Counted from the first letter of the stretch, positions 35,898 to 46,171 are shown. The stretch: DNA of 64,000 nt from Croceimicrobium sp963974215 (GCA_963974215.1 CAXBBL010000006.1:124001-188000); one strand, 5' to 3'. Program-made: numbers and translations. Notes: generated from the letters alone by a model not told the origin.

Positions 35898-36313
35898 CTA
35901 GGAGGAATTCCTTACAACAATGGTAAATGCTGTCCTCACCTTTCCTCTTTATGAATTGCGGGTGACCATTTAGGCATTCTCGGAATAAGCTCAAAAGCAA
36001 TCTTAATAAAGTCATTATCCATACCACGGACAACGGTAATATTACTAATTGAACCGTCCAACTCAATTACAAAGTTCAAATAGGACTTTAATCCTTTCTT
36101 TCTGATAACCAGTTAGTCTAGTTGTTTTTGTACATAATCATAAGCCAATCCTAAACTTTCTTCTGTATCAGTTTAGTGGTTACAAATTGGTTCTTGATCG
36201 ACTACTATAAAGCTATAGATTTGAGAAGTAGCACTTGAGTCAAAAGCGGTATTCTGGGCTAATATTGAAAACGAAAAGGTTACCACGGAAAATAGTGTAG
36301 ATATAAATTCCAT
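35898..36313 (-). pseudogene. Decayed TonB-C-terminal-domain protein gene
   Basis: From ATG at 36313, MEFISTLFSVVTFSF...AQNTAF gives a signal peptide and start of a secreted protein, but TAA follows NH. In another frame, DTEESLGLAYDYV and, after a TAA, LDGSISNITVVRGMDND and PRMPKWSPAIHKE follow, a clear TonB C-terminal domain. The last strand, VRTAFTIVVRNSS, is in a third frame and ends at 35898. At least two stops or frameshifts break it. The rest of 35337-36495 shows no gene. Confidence 0.75.
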
Positions 36314-36495
36314 CACCTTGGCTTTTAGTATCACCAAGCTTAGTCAAAGCTTCATATTAAAGCCGGCGTTTAATATCAAAGTTTTTGCTAAGTATCAAAC
36401 AATGCATACAATCTATACCTTAATAGGCTGGAAAGGCAATGCCTTCGAATCATTTAATTAGCAAATTGGGGCGGTACTAGCCAAGTTAAGGTTGG

Positions 36496-36951
36496 TTAAT
36501 ACCCTTCTTCTTCCATCTTTTTCACAAAGTCCTGACCTATCTTCCTACCCCACTCTTGGCCCACTTGCATAGACTCTTGGGTGATGAGAGGAGTGCTTTT
36601 AGCAAACTTTTTCCCAATTGGACTTTCGTAGAATTTTATTAATTCTTCCAAATCTTTCTTAGTGAGATGCTTGGCATAAACTGGCACTAACATTTCGGTG
36701 AGGTCATTAAGTGATGTTTTGGCAAAGCTTTTTTGAAATTCATCCCATATTGCCGGGTCAACCTCGGTATATTGCTCTTTAAAAAGGCTAATCATTTGTT
36801 GGACAGCTGCTTGATACGATTGCTCAGTACCAGAAAGTTTAAACATCTTTTTTAATGTTTGTTCATATTCTGAATCCGCCTGTGCCTGGCTTATGAAACT
36901 GAAAACTAAAATAAAGGAAAGCAGGCTTAATAACTTAGGCATTGTTATCAT
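36496..36951 (-). CDS. DUF2059 protein
   Basis: 151 residues with a signal peptide ending near SQAQA (about 25). The mature part has the DUF2059 helical pattern, ending in YESPIGKKFAKSTPLITQESMQ-type sequence, that is FYESPIGKKF. Function unknown. A start three codons later is equally possible. Confidence 0.85.
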   Translation of the reverse strand: MITMPKLLSLLSFILVFSFISQAQADSEYEQTLKKMFKLSGTEQSYQAAVQQMISLFKEQYTEVDPAIWDEFQKSFAKTSLNDLTEMLVPVYAKHLTKKDLEELIKFYESPIGKKFAKSTPLITQESMQVGQEWGRKIGQDFVKKMEEEGY

Positions 36952-37105
36952 GTTTAGTGATTTATAATGAAAAATTGAGATTCTTATTTCTGAATATTCC
37001 TGATTGCGCTAAAGTATTTAAATTTGTAAAGGAAGCAAGTGTTTTTATATCAATTGACAATGCAGAAGCTAATTTCTTTACTTAAGGTGAGTTGGATGTT
37101 CCCAC

Positions 37106-37360
37106 TTACTTAGCTCTTCTTTCTTCTGGCTTTCTGGTTATCGCAAAATACAACACATATAACCAGCTAAAAATGCCGTGCAGAAAAGCCAATAAAATAG
37201 ATTTATTTCTTTCCCAAGAGAACACCACTGCTAAAACAGATCCTAATCCAATCCCACCACTTATAGCAGTATTTCTTAATTCGCTGTTGCCCGAGACTTG
37301 GCTAAAACATTCTACGGAGAAGATGATCAAAAAAATTAAAGCCAGCTTTAGTTTATTCAT
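37106..37360 (-). CDS. Small membrane protein, unknown
   Basis: 84 residues with signal-like N-terminus (LALIFLIIFSVECFSQ) and a second hydrophobic segment (about 57-72), ending in a basic tail. Not recognised. Confidence 0.5.
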   Translation of the reverse strand: MNKLKLALIFLIIFSVECFSQVSGNSELRNTAISGGIGLGSVLAVVFSWERNKSILLAFLHGIFSWLYVLYFAITRKPEERRAK

Positions 37361-37508
37361 ATTGTAGGGTTTTGTGTTTGTTTTGGGAATTTATTTTTGA
37401 TTTATAAATATAAACCTTAATTGTGTTCAAAAAAAAAATTTAATCGACACCCTAAATTAGGGCATATAAACTACCTAGTGTTTTCTTTCAAGTAGTAGTG
37501 AAAACGTA

Positions 37509-37688
37509 TTAACTCGGAGCTCTTAAAAGCATAATTGTCTGGCTTAAATTTCCCTCTGACAGCGCGAAGAGTATTTTTACTTTCTTGCGCTCTTCATTTT
37601 GTATTAGGGTATAGAGGCGCTGGAGAATCCCCATACGGCGGTAATTGAGGTATGACTCGTCCAAAGGACTATTGGCAATGTAGTAGCT
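37509..37688 (-). pseudogene. Open fragment without a start, unknown
   Basis: A run of about 58 codons in one frame on the minus strand (YYIANSPLDESYLNYRRMG, then LQRLYTLIQNEERKKVKI) ends at TAA 37509. It has coding feel but no start or known domain; an upstream TGA precedes it. Possibly the C-terminal relic of a lost gene. The rest of 37361-37775 shows nothing. Confidence 0.3.
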
Positions 37689-37775
37689 TCAGGCCATAAA
37701 TAATGGAATTATGATAATGAAAATTCGCATTGAGATTTATTTAATACTGTGACAACGAGAGTTCGACTCTTAAAT

Positions 37776-38594
37776 TTACAAGTTAGCAAAATAAATTCCT
37801 TCATGATTCATAAAGCTACTATCCTCGCGATTTAAATCTAATCTTTCGCCCCTAAAGTTGCTGGACTTCAGTCCCAATTCTTGATAAATACAGACGGTGG
37901 CTGCAAAATCCCAAATACTGCCTCCCTCTTCTTTTTTTTTGGGGAGTTTAAGATAGCAAGCGGGACCATTGTCAACCACATAGATCGCATTTAAAACGGC
38001 TCCCGCACCAGTTATTTCTTGGCGCTTCACTAGGCCTAATTCCTTTTGTTTGGCGCTGATTAGTGCTTCGATTTGTTCTGCTTGCCTTGTTTCTTTTAAA
38101 GGCTTATCACCTACTAAAGTAAAATACCCTTGCGGAGATTTTAATTCCCAAGAAACTTGGTTTTTAAAGGCGCCTTTTCCTTTTATAGCATGATAAAGCG
38201 TAGCCGTACTGGGATCGTAAACTACGCCAACATAGGGTGTGCCATCGTGGGAAACGAGCGCTATCGAAACCGAAAAACCTGGTCTTTTTTGAATGAAAGC
38301 GAGGGTGCCATCCATGGGATCTATGCACCAGAAAAAATCTTTTATAAAACGACTGCCATCATCGGGCCGCTCTTCCGAGAGAAGGGCGAGATCGTATTCG
38401 CTGCAGCTTGGCGCAAGATGCGTAATAATGGCTGCTTCGCAAGCTCTGTCTACGACAGTCACTACCTGAGAAGCTTGGCTGTCGCCTCCTAATTTTCGCT
38501 CTACCGTCACCTCTTCTGTAAGGTAATTCTCAATGATTTTCCCAGCAGTTAATGCCGCTTCGATGGCCAGCTGAGCTAGTTTTTCAAAATCCAT
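37776..38594 (-). CDS. CysQ-like 3'(2'),5'-bisphosphate nucleotidase / inositol monophosphatase family
   Basis: 272 residues with the family metal-binding motifs: LLSEERPDD, then DPMDGTLAFIQKRPGF and later WDFAATVCIYQELG. CysQ hydrolyses PAP formed in sulfate assimilation or inositol phosphates; which applies is unclear. It ends 2 bp after the kinase-like gene on the same strand, so they form an operon. Confidence 0.85.
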   Translation of the reverse strand: MDFEKLAQLAIEAALTAGKIIENYLTEEVTVERKLGGDSQASQVVTVVDRACEAAIITHLAPSCSEYDLALLSEERPDDGSRFIKDFFWCIDPMDGTLAFIQKRPGFSVSIALVSHDGTPYVGVVYDPSTATLYHAIKGKGAFKNQVSWELKSPQGYFTLVGDKPLKETRQAEQIEALISAKQKELGLVKRQEITGAGAVLNAIYVVDNGPACYLKLPKKKEEGGSIWDFAATVCIYQELGLKSSNFRGERLDLNREDSSFMNHEGIYFANL

Positions 38595-38596
38595 CT

Positions 38597-39544
38597 CTAG
38601 AGGTTTTTAATAACTTCGGCTGTAAGGCGCTCACTGTAACTATTTATCTTCCAATGGCCCGGACTCCAGCCTTTTAAAAAGCGATGAAAGTCGGCCCAAG
38701 CCAGGCGATATAAAGAACGCCATTCGTTTTCCAAATCTTTATTTTTTTCGGGCAGCGCCCCTTGTAGTTTTTCGAAATAGCTGTCTAAAATTTTGCCTTC
38801 CAATCGTTCGCATTCCTTTTCGTTGAGACAGCTACCAACAAAATAAGCGAGATCTTTCATACCACAACCGCCGCCTACGTATTGGAAGTCTAAGCCCGCT
38901 ACTGCCCCATTTTGCGCAAAGCAAAAATTTGCCAACTTAGCATCGCCGTGGACGAAGGTTTTAAATTGGCAAGAATTCAGTTTTTCATCAATTCCCAGAG
39001 CGGCTTCTTTGAGTCTTTGGTCGGACAAAGCTTCTAATTCTTGAGGACGAGTTTCTAAATGCCAATAGCTACCCACTTCCCAAAGTCCTGTGGGTTCTTG
39101 TCCGAGATAACTCGCGTGAAATTTCGCTAACCATGCCAATACGGCCTCTATTTCGTGCCATTGCAGCGATGATTTACGCAGGGGAAAACCTGACGCATCC
39201 AGATCTTCTAGCACCATTAGCACCACATCATCTTGTCTTTCGAAAGCATAACAATGCGGCAATCGAGCCTGGCTATATTTGCTGTATTTTTGATACCAAG
39301 TCGTTTCCACTTGATAGGATTTTAGCTTGCGCTGATGCCCTAAATCACTATTCCAACCGCGTGGGTGTTTTTTAATCTCAGGCCAATGTACGTGCTTAAT
39401 TACGGCGCTTTGCGCAGATGCGTTCTCTAAATGCACACGGATAATTTTTCCATAACCACTCCATAAGTCCTGAATAACTCCTATTTCGGTGAAAGAAGTA
39501 GCGCCAGTGCTTTGCAGGATAATAGACTGGAAATTTTCGTGCAT
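38597..39544 (-). CDS. Aminoglycoside-phosphotransferase-fold small-molecule kinase
   Basis: About 315 residues from MHENFQS. It has the Brenner-type catalytic loop HGDAKLANFCF and GLDFQYVGGG with the metal-binding Asp. The fold is that of choline/ecdysteroid-kinase-like phosphotransferases. The start 24 codons upstream has no RBS-like support and was not chosen. Operon with the CysQ-like gene. Confidence 0.85.
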   Translation of the reverse strand: MHENFQSIILQSTGATSFTEIGVIQDLWSGYGKIIRVHLENASAQSAVIKHVHWPEIKKHPRGWNSDLGHQRKLKSYQVETTWYQKYSKYSQARLPHCYAFERQDDVVLMVLEDLDASGFPLRKSSLQWHEIEAVLAWLAKFHASYLGQEPTGLWEVGSYWHLETRPQELEALSDQRLKEAALGIDEKLNSCQFKTFVHGDAKLANFCFAQNGAVAGLDFQYVGGGCGMKDLAYFVGSCLNEKECERLEGKILDSYFEKLQGALPEKNKDLENEWRSLYRLAWADFHRFLKGWSPGHWKINSYSERLTAEVIKNL

Positions 39545-39726
39545 GGGGATGTTAGGAGTTAGTGAAAATTTAGAGTACGAAGGTACTTTAGACCTTATAT
39601 TTTTACGAAAAACCAAATTCTACTAAGCTTAAAAATTAGAAGGGCTAAGCGAGCGAAAAGTCCATTCCTTATAGATTAAAAGCATAGCAAATTATGAGAA
39701 GTACTATGTATAACGCTTGTTATTAA

Positions 39727-41802
39727 TTATTTTAAGGCTACATCCTGTGTTTTTAAAACCAAGTCTGCTTGGTGATTCAATAAATCTCTTTTCAATAAAA
39801 AGTGCCCCTTTGAAACCATAAATGCATAATTGTTCATGGCGGCGAACAACATTTCTAGATTTTTATCGAAGTAGACTTCTGTGCCGAAGTATTTCCAATC
39901 CTTGGAAAGATATAAATTAAAGTTGCTTTTTATTTCGTCTGTGAAATGCGAACGATAATTTCCATCATCCATTATTTCTTGTATTTCCTTTTTCAACTTT
40001 TTCTCAAGAGGCTCTATCTTAAAAAAGTTTGCTCTAATCTGCTCAAAGGGGGTAGTGAAGTTTATGAACTGTAATTCATTAGACAGCGTGGTATATATCT
40101 CATATTTGGCCTCCAGTTCTTTCTCTTGCTTTAAAAACTGCTCATATAACGATTCCATGTTTGAAACCGAATTATTAGCATTTTCGCACTTTTTAAAATA
40201 ATGATAAATCTTAAAATCGTTTTCTGCAATCTTTTCGTTGAGGAGCTCCAACTCTTTTTTAAGTTGTTGAATTAGCTTGTTACTTTCCTTTTGACCGTAG
40301 CGTACTCCAGCATAATCAAAAGTTTTAACCTTGAGCGACTTATAGGCTATTTGCTTCAAAGTTTCAATATCGTTCTCTAAGGCTATGGCGGTGTAAACCA
40401 TATCTATTTTAGTATCAGAAAATAGATCATCCAATTTGACATTATCTAAATCAGTCCCAACTTGCTGCGTATCGAAAGGAACTGGATTCTTGTTATCATA
40501 ATAGCCCTTAAAAAGCTTCGGAAAAGTATTTTCTAGAAACTCTTTTTTGAACTCTGCTTGAAAAATCTCGAATGAAATGGTGGAACATTCACCAGAGTAA
40601 GTAACACTCTCAAATAATGTATTGCTTAGATTCTCTTGCGTCTTTTCCGCATCCCTGAATAATAGGTTAGCCGATTCATGGTCAATATTGGTTGACGATA
40701 ATCCTGTTTTCTCAAGCATATTTATGCGATCTTCTTCACTGGGATGCGAGGCCCATTGATCTTTGATGGTCAATTTTGATTTATTGAATTTATTCAACTC
40801 CTGACCTGAGACCTGAGGTAAATTGTTCCTTATTTCTACGTTATTCTCTTGAGAAAGAAAACTCATGACGAAGAACTGTTCCTTAAAAATATTTTCACTT
40901 TTTTTATTTTCAGAAATCCTATTGTCGTAAAAAGATAAGACGCTCTTATAGGCGTGATCGGCTATCGACATGCGCAGTAATGAACTTTTTAAGGGCTCAT
41001 AACCCGTTACATTTGCGGCAATCTCATCGGCATGAAATTCCATTTCACGTGAAAGTCCCATGTAGCTTTTATTGACTACTCCATACATCTCTTTTAAAAC
41101 CCATTGTATACCTTCAATAATTCGTACTGAGGCGACAACAAAAATTGAAAAGTAGCTGCTTACGCTGGCCCATTTTTGAATAAGCTTATCATAGCCTTCG
41201 TTATCGTATAACAAATTGAAAATTACTTGATTTACGTTGTAAACATAAGTACCGACTTTCATTGATTTTTGAGAAAAATGACCAAACTCGTGACTGAGAA
41301 TAGCGGTAAGTTCAGACTTAGAAATGGTATTTACCAAGCCCATCCCAATTTGAAGGTTCTTTCTAATGGGGAAAAACATGCTCCAAAAACTAGAGTCATA
41401 AAATACAGCTGCATTTACATCGGCCGATAAATAAACCTTTTTGGGAAAGCTTGTTCCAACTTTCTGCACAATCTCATCAATCAACTTAAAAAGCTCAGGC
41501 TCATTTGCATTAGTTATTTCCGTGAGATGCGAACGATCGACCTTGTGGGACTTAAAAATAAATTTGAGTAAAAAGAATAATACAAGAATTCCTAAACTGG
41601 CTAAGCCGACCCCTAAAACAATGGTGATAAACATCGGTTTAAGAAGGATTAAAAATATTCCTGCATAAACACATAGTACCGTTAAGCCAACCGCCAGAGC
41701 CAGCATTAAAATATAAGTCAGTATAAAAAGACTAATAAAGGCTATAGCCTTAGCAGTTTGAGCCTTAAACTCAGAAGATACTTTAATTTGGATTGGTGTC
41801 AT
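39727..41802 (-). CDS. M48-family membrane metalloprotease
   Basis: 691 residues from MTPIQIK. Two membrane helices (about 22-55 and 58-85) precede the catalytic domain with zinc motif HEFGH (171-175) and a third ligand in MEFHADE. A long C-terminal domain (about 300-691), mostly helical with a coiled-coil part, is unlike HtpX and is of unknown use. The start chosen is 7 codons shorter than the longest frame; both are possible. Confidence 0.85.
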   Translation of the reverse strand: MTPIQIKVSSEFKAQTAKAIAFISLFILTYILMLALAVGLTVLCVYAGIFLILLKPMFITIVLGVGLASLGILVLFFLLKFIFKSHKVDRSHLTEITNANEPELFKLIDEIVQKVGTSFPKKVYLSADVNAAVFYDSSFWSMFFPIRKNLQIGMGLVNTISKSELTAILSHEFGHFSQKSMKVGTYVYNVNQVIFNLLYDNEGYDKLIQKWASVSSYFSIFVVASVRIIEGIQWVLKEMYGVVNKSYMGLSREMEFHADEIAANVTGYEPLKSSLLRMSIADHAYKSVLSFYDNRISENKKSENIFKEQFFVMSFLSQENNVEIRNNLPQVSGQELNKFNKSKLTIKDQWASHPSEEDRINMLEKTGLSSTNIDHESANLLFRDAEKTQENLSNTLFESVTYSGECSTISFEIFQAEFKKEFLENTFPKLFKGYYDNKNPVPFDTQQVGTDLDNVKLDDLFSDTKIDMVYTAIALENDIETLKQIAYKSLKVKTFDYAGVRYGQKESNKLIQQLKKELELLNEKIAENDFKIYHYFKKCENANNSVSNMESLYEQFLKQEKELEAKYEIYTTLSNELQFINFTTPFEQIRANFFKIEPLEKKLKKEIQEIMDDGNYRSHFTDEIKSNFNLYLSKDWKYFGTEVYFDKNLEMLFAAMNNYAFMVSKGHFLLKRDLLNHQADLVLKTQDVALK

Positions 41803-42067
41803 TTGCTTGGTTAATTGTCTCAATTCAAAATCAACATATTATTCCCGCAAATTTTCCAACTATCACTTCACTCCCCCAAGATTAAGGAAGTGTAAGCCTG
41901 AAACTAAAGAGCCAAAATTGCGAAGCCCTCAAAACTATCGAATAGCTTTTAAAAAGAAAAATAAATTAATCCTCGAAACATTGAAATTGCCTTTTTAAAC
42001 CAAGACTAGCTCGTATTGTGTGTCCTGAAAAACCGTGAATACAAATCCCTTCAATAAACGAGCTTAT

Positions 42068-42222
42068 AACCTGACTTCGGCATAAAATTAGGCCTCAGAC
42101 CTCTTATAAATAGTGGGTTTTAAGCCGAAGCACTGAAGCAATAGCGGGCTATAGCAAAGGGCTAAGGCGCCAAAAACTGCTTTTTAGAAGAGGCTTACAA
42201 GTTTTTTCCAATATAAGCGAAA
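42068..42222. repeat. R1 dispersed element, copy C (truncated)
   Basis: Left end AACCTGACTTCGGCATAAAA through the palindromic core (GCAATAGCGGGCTATAGC) to GTTTTTTCCAATATAAGCG. It lacks the right terminal repeat and ends where the DUF779 remnant begins. Same orientation as copy B. Confidence 0.75.
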
Positions 42223-42372
42223 GCCTAGCGGAATTTCGAGGGAAAAACTAGAGTCTCGGCCGGCGGTAATATCGAAGGTTAAATGGGTGTGTTTCCAGTA
42301 TTCGCATTGATCGCGATTCAACTGTTATTTGACGTCTGCTTGAGCGACTAGCAGCACATGGCTATCATTGAG
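42223..42372 (-). pseudogene. DUF779-family gene remnant, cut at repeat R1-C
   Basis: On the minus strand: DSHVLLVAQADVK, stop, QLNRDQCEYWKHTHLTFDIT, then AGRDSSFSLEIPLG. The YWKHTHL and FSLE signature is that of DUF779 proteins, which are associated with aldehyde dehydrogenases. An internal stop and truncation at both ends make it a relic. The other bases of 41824-42513 hold only R1-C and no gene I can support. Confidence 0.6.
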
Positions 42373-42513
42373 TTAGATATCTTTTTGTTGTTCTTTTTTT
42401 CACAAGCGCTTGCCCACTTTTGGAGGAGTTCATTTGATACGCGGCACTCAAGTTCACCCAAAACGAGTTAACCGAAGGCTGTGAGAACCATTTAATAGCA
42501 GTTTCTTGTGTCT

Positions 42514-43131
42514 TTAAGTCCTGAGTCTTTGGGCTATAAATTCTTGCGCCTTTAACAATCTTTCCTTCACAGTCTTCATCCATTCATCTTTTAGAATGCT
42601 CAAAACGATACTATCTCTGCGCTCTCCATTGGGTCGGTAGCTATTACTTCTTAAAACACCCTCTACCTTGCAACCAATACTCTTCATGGCGTAAATGCTT
42701 TTCTGATTCTCATTATCGGCTCTAAATTCCACCCGCTCCATATTGAGCGCCTCAAAGGCAAATTCTAAGAGTAAATATTTACAGTTCTTATTTAAGCCTG
42801 TTCCCTGAAAGTCTTTTCCATACCAAGTGAAGCCGAGCTGAAGAGCGGCATTCTCGATATTTATATCATAAAACCTAGTGCTGCCTGCATACTGATTGCT
42901 TTGCTTATCAAAGACCGTAAAAGCATAGGTATGCTTGTTTTTTCTTCCGTCCAAGGCCTTATCAATATAAATCATCATTTTTTCCGCCGAATTTGCCTGA
43001 ATTAAGGAGTAGGTCCACAATTCAGGTTCGGTAATGGCAAAATGAACCAAGTTGCCGAGATCGCTAGATTGTAGTGGACTAAGTCTCACCCTATCATTTT
43101 CTAGTATATAGTCTTTCGTGAAGTCGAGCAT
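42514..43131 (-). CDS. GNAT acetyltransferase, RimJ/RimL-like
   Basis: 205 residues. RLSPLQSSDLGNL start, QLGFTWYGKDFQGTGLNKNC (acetyl-CoA loop GKDFQGTG) and VEFRADNENQKSIYAMKSIG are typical of RimJ/RimL-like N-acetyltransferases. The last part continues as EFIAQRLRT. It is on the same strand as the lipoprotein genes upstream. Confidence 0.88.
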   Translation of the reverse strand: MLDFTKDYILENDRVRLSPLQSSDLGNLVHFAITEPELWTYSLIQANSAEKMMIYIDKALDGRKNKHTYAFTVFDKQSNQYAGSTRFYDINIENAALQLGFTWYGKDFQGTGLNKNCKYLLLEFAFEALNMERVEFRADNENQKSIYAMKSIGCKVEGVLRSNSYRPNGERRDSIVLSILKDEWMKTVKERLLKAQEFIAQRLRT

Positions 43132-43347
43132 TTTACTCTTCTTAATGCGATTAATATTATAAATGGCTTCAAATCATAGAGTACTTTCGAATACTTCCTT
43201 CATCCCTCCCTTCGGCGCTTGTAGTTTCATTATCATCGTGGTACGACATCATTAAGGAAAGAACTATCACACTCCTAGGCATGTATTATAAATCATTTCT
43301 TAAAAACTCAAATCTACAATTTATCGGCAGTCAACACCCAGCAACAT

Positions 43348-44136
43348 TTAGATGTTTCCGCGTTGTGAAAAGAAGTTTTCAATTTCCTCTTTCTTTAAAA
43401 GCTTATCGGTGTAGCCTTGTATTTCTTGGCTTGACAGGACAGGTGAATCAATCTGCATCGATCGCAAAGAGCCATCCTTTTGTGGGGCTATTAAAATTGT
43501 CCGACCCTTGGTGAGATCAAACATACGCATGTTAACTATTGCATAAGAACTTTGATTGGCTGTTATAAAGGCAACATAATCAATCTTATTGTTTTGAGTT
43601 TTATAAAAGCCTTCTCCAATGTAGTCGGGATGGTTTCGGGAAACCAGTTGCTTTTGCAGATGAGAATAATTGAGTGTGTCAATGAAATCCGTAAGGACAA
43701 TTATTTGAAAAAACACGCGATCCTCTTTGATGCCTACGAAGCCCCTAGCAGCATCACTGGCTTTTACATAGAAGGAATTATACAAAATCGATTTCTCCCC
43801 TATTTTAAGTTCGTCACCATCGCCATTTGTGCCAAACATGCCGATACCACCAAAGCTTCCTTTGCCCAATAAATCATAGTTTGGACATGGAAAAACACCT
43901 ACTCCCACGGGGACATCTGTTTGAAATACAGACCTTGCTTCTAAATCCTGATTAAACATGTCCCAATCCCATTTCGCTGAATCATTACGGTCTGCTAAGA
44001 ATTGATTTTCTTTTTCTAAGGTCCAAAATTCTTTTTCGACTTCTGTATCGAGTATTTCATTTTGATTGCATCCTAACAAAAAAAGAAAAGGGATTACCAA
44101 GAATACTGGACCTTTCATTAGAAATTTATTTAACAT
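43348..44136 (-). CDS. Lipoprotein of unknown function, 262 residues
   Basis: Lipobox FLLGC (Cys about 23). The mature part has no recognised motif except a GIGMFGTNGDG loop and a long beta-rich section. It is one of a series of small exported proteins on the same strand (43348-48791). Function not known. Confidence 0.65.
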   Translation of the reverse strand: MLNKFLMKGPVFLVIPFLFLLGCNQNEILDTEVEKEFWTLEKENQFLADRNDSAKWDWDMFNQDLEARSVFQTDVPVGVGVFPCPNYDLLGKGSFGGIGMFGTNGDGDELKIGEKSILYNSFYVKASDAARGFVGIKEDRVFFQIIVLTDFIDTLNYSHLQKQLVSRNHPDYIGEGFYKTQNNKIDYVAFITANQSSYAIVNMRMFDLTKGRTILIAPQKDGSLRSMQIDSPVLSSQEIQGYTDKLLKKEEIENFFSQRGNI

Positions 44137-44256
44137 GAGTTCGAATTAAATGATCAGCTTTTTAAAGCTCTCTTGCAACAAGCCTTCAGCTGGCTTTGCA
44201 GTCTTTTTTTCTTGCTTTTCTGCAGATAAGTTCTATCCCGATTCCACCTTTAAAAT

Positions 44257-44688
44257 CTACCATTCTCGCGTAGCTATCAACTCCTCCACATCAGCTTCAA
44301 AACCATAGGCCACGGCAATAAATTCAAAGTCCATCGCTAAACATTCCCGCGCAGCGGTCTCTATTTCACTGCCATTTTCGAAAAATTCATCTTCTAAGTA
44401 ATTAATACTATTCGTCGCAGCGTGACTTAAGCGATATAGCTCTTCGTGATTGCTCGGCTTTTGGTTTTCAATTTCCAGACAGAGATTTAAAAGGATGAAC
44501 TTGCACTTATCCACTAAAAACTTGGGAAAATAAGAGTCTTGATACATACAATCTAAAAATTGATGGTCTTTAACTTGAGGGTTAGCTAAATCTTTTTGTA
44601 CTATCATTTTGGTTTCAGAATTTTCAGGCTTTATGGAGTTGCACGAAATTAAAGCTAAGAATAGAAGGGGATAAATTAAAGTACGCAT
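44257..44688 (-). CDS. Small lipoprotein, helical, unknown
   Basis: 143 residues with lipobox LALISC (Cys about 16), then an all-helical, acidic mature region containing three further cysteines. Not recognised. Confidence 0.6.
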   Translation of the reverse strand: MRTLIYPLLFLALISCNSIKPENSETKMIVQKDLANPQVKDHQFLDCMYQDSYFPKFLVDKCKFILLNLCLEIENQKPSNHEELYRLSHAATNSINYLEDEFFENGSEIETAARECLAMDFEFIAVAYGFEADVEELIATREW

Positions 44689-44761
44689 GCTTTAGTTTGT
44701 AGTTGCAAGGTCTTCGCTATGCTCGAACAGCAATTGCACTATGAACCTTAGGTGGCAATAT

Positions 44762-45337
44762 TTATTTGAGCTTTTTTAAATAGTTAGTATTGTTCTTTAA
44801 GAAACTGGAGTATGATTCTAAAAGAGTCTGCTCCCCGTCAATCACATTCGCTAACAAATAGGCAAATTTTATTTTTACCTCATGATTTCCCTCATTAACA
44901 TGGTCATAGACAAAATCCGACATTAGTTTTATTTTATCGGAGAGCATTTCTGTCATTAATTCAATTTCCAATAATTGCGATATTAGCTCGAACTCCAATA
45001 ACTCCGCCTTGTTCGAAATAAAAAATCTGAGGCTCACATTTTTAATAGAGGCCACTTGAAATCCTCCAGCGCCTGATACTAGTTCGCCCAGTTTCTGCTC
45101 ATTTTCACCTATTTCGTTTTCAAGTATTTCATATAACCTTATATGCCTATTGAGCACCGTATCTAATTCAATTTGACTGATTTCAATTTCATTTTCGATA
45201 GCCAATAAGGTCTTTTCAAGATATTGCGCATTGTCTTCTCTCTCTTTGTAATTACCTATCGATACTGCGATTAAGACCCCGATAACAACAATTGATACTT
45301 CCCGCAAGAAGTATAGTATTTCGTTTCTACTTTTCAT
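44762..45337 (-). CDS. Membrane-anchored helical protein, resembles DUF6090-type proteins
   Basis: 191 residues with a single N-terminal helix (about 10-28, EVSIVVIGVLIAVSIGNYKE) and a long helical periplasmic or cytoplasmic part. The start pattern is common in Bacteroidota DUF6090-like proteins. Resemblance is weak. Confidence 0.55.
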   Translation of the reverse strand: MKSRNEILYFLREVSIVVIGVLIAVSIGNYKEREDNAQYLEKTLLAIENEIEISQIELDTVLNRHIRLYEILENEIGENEQKLGELVSGAGGFQVASIKNVSLRFFISNKAELLEFELISQLLEIELMTEMLSDKIKLMSDFVYDHVNEGNHEVKIKFAYLLANVIDGEQTLLESYSSFLKNNTNYLKKLK

Positions 45338-45595
45338 TTTTTCAACTCTTGTTTAATTTTGTCAAAATTCCTTTATGGATTAGTAAAAACCGGATTACTG
45401 AGCATCAATACAAAGATCTACAACTGTATCTTAATTACCTTGGGTTTTTATAACTACCTATGATGCTCTTGAACCAAAATAATTATAAAATCTTAAAACT
45501 CTGTCGGTATTCGCCCCCCCTATCACCTCATTTTTTTAGCAGCAATCATCACCATTCGCGGTGTCAACGAAATTTGCATTTACTTAATTTCTAAC

Positions 45596-46171
45596 TTAGT
45601 TTTTATTCAAATAACGAGTTAGCATATCTTGTAAATCGTCTTCGCCCGAACTCTGCACTGTGACCATTAGCGATTCCTTATGGTTTGTTAAAAAGTAGGT
45701 GGTCAGGTAATTATCAAGGTCTAGAACTGAATATTTAAATTTAACTTTAAATAGGGAATTGTAATTTCCGTTCTTGATAAACTTTTTTTCTACTCGCTCA
45801 TAATCAACCCCTGAGGCTTGAATAGTTCCTTGCTCTATCATATCTGCGAAAGAATTCAAAAATAACTTTTCAATTGGCACTCTTTCGGGGAAAGGAGAAA
45901 TAATAACTAAATCTTCAGTGGTAGAGTCGAAAAAAAGCGCTTGATTCTTTTGCTGTGAACCTCTAAGAAGATCCCTATCTAGTTCGATTAGTCCCTCCAT
46001 CTTATGTTTTAAATCCTTTGCTGTTATAATTGCAAATCTTTCTGGCAATGAAAAATTATATTGCAGATTCGTTACTTTATAGGTCTTAACCTTAGCTGAG
46101 CTGACATTGTTACCGCAGGAAAATGAGATAAGCATAACGACAAGTAGAGCAATGCTATTGGATGTTTTCAT
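45596..46171 (-). CDS. Small lipoprotein with PsbP-like fold (tentative)
   Basis: 191 residues with lipobox ISFSC (Cys about 19). The mature region (FSLPERFAIITAKD ... LDNYLTTYFLTNHKESLMVT) has a strand-turn-strand layout like PsbP/Mog1 domains and shares general character with the protein at 48255. Function unknown. Confidence 0.55.
   Translation of the reverse strand: MKTSNSIALLVVMLISFSCGNNVSSAKVKTYKVTNLQYNFSLPERFAIITAKDLKHKMEGLIELDRDLLRGSQQKNQALFFDSTTEDLVIISPFPERVPIEKLFLNSFADMIEQGTIQASGVDYERVEKKFIKNGNYNSLFKVKFKYSVLDLDNYLTTYFLTNHKESLMVTVQSSGEDDLQDMLTRYLNKN

Noticed and set aside
35881..36066. Minus-strand ORF of 61 codons
   Set aside because: Frame shadow of the decayed TonB-like gene; the true homology is in other frames.
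38157..38492. Plus-strand ORF of 111 codons
   Set aside because: Opposite the CysQ-like gene with its intact motifs; a shadow.
42365..42583. Minus-strand ORF of 72 codons
   Set aside because: It overlaps the GNAT gene end and the DUF779 relic in another frame; no motif.
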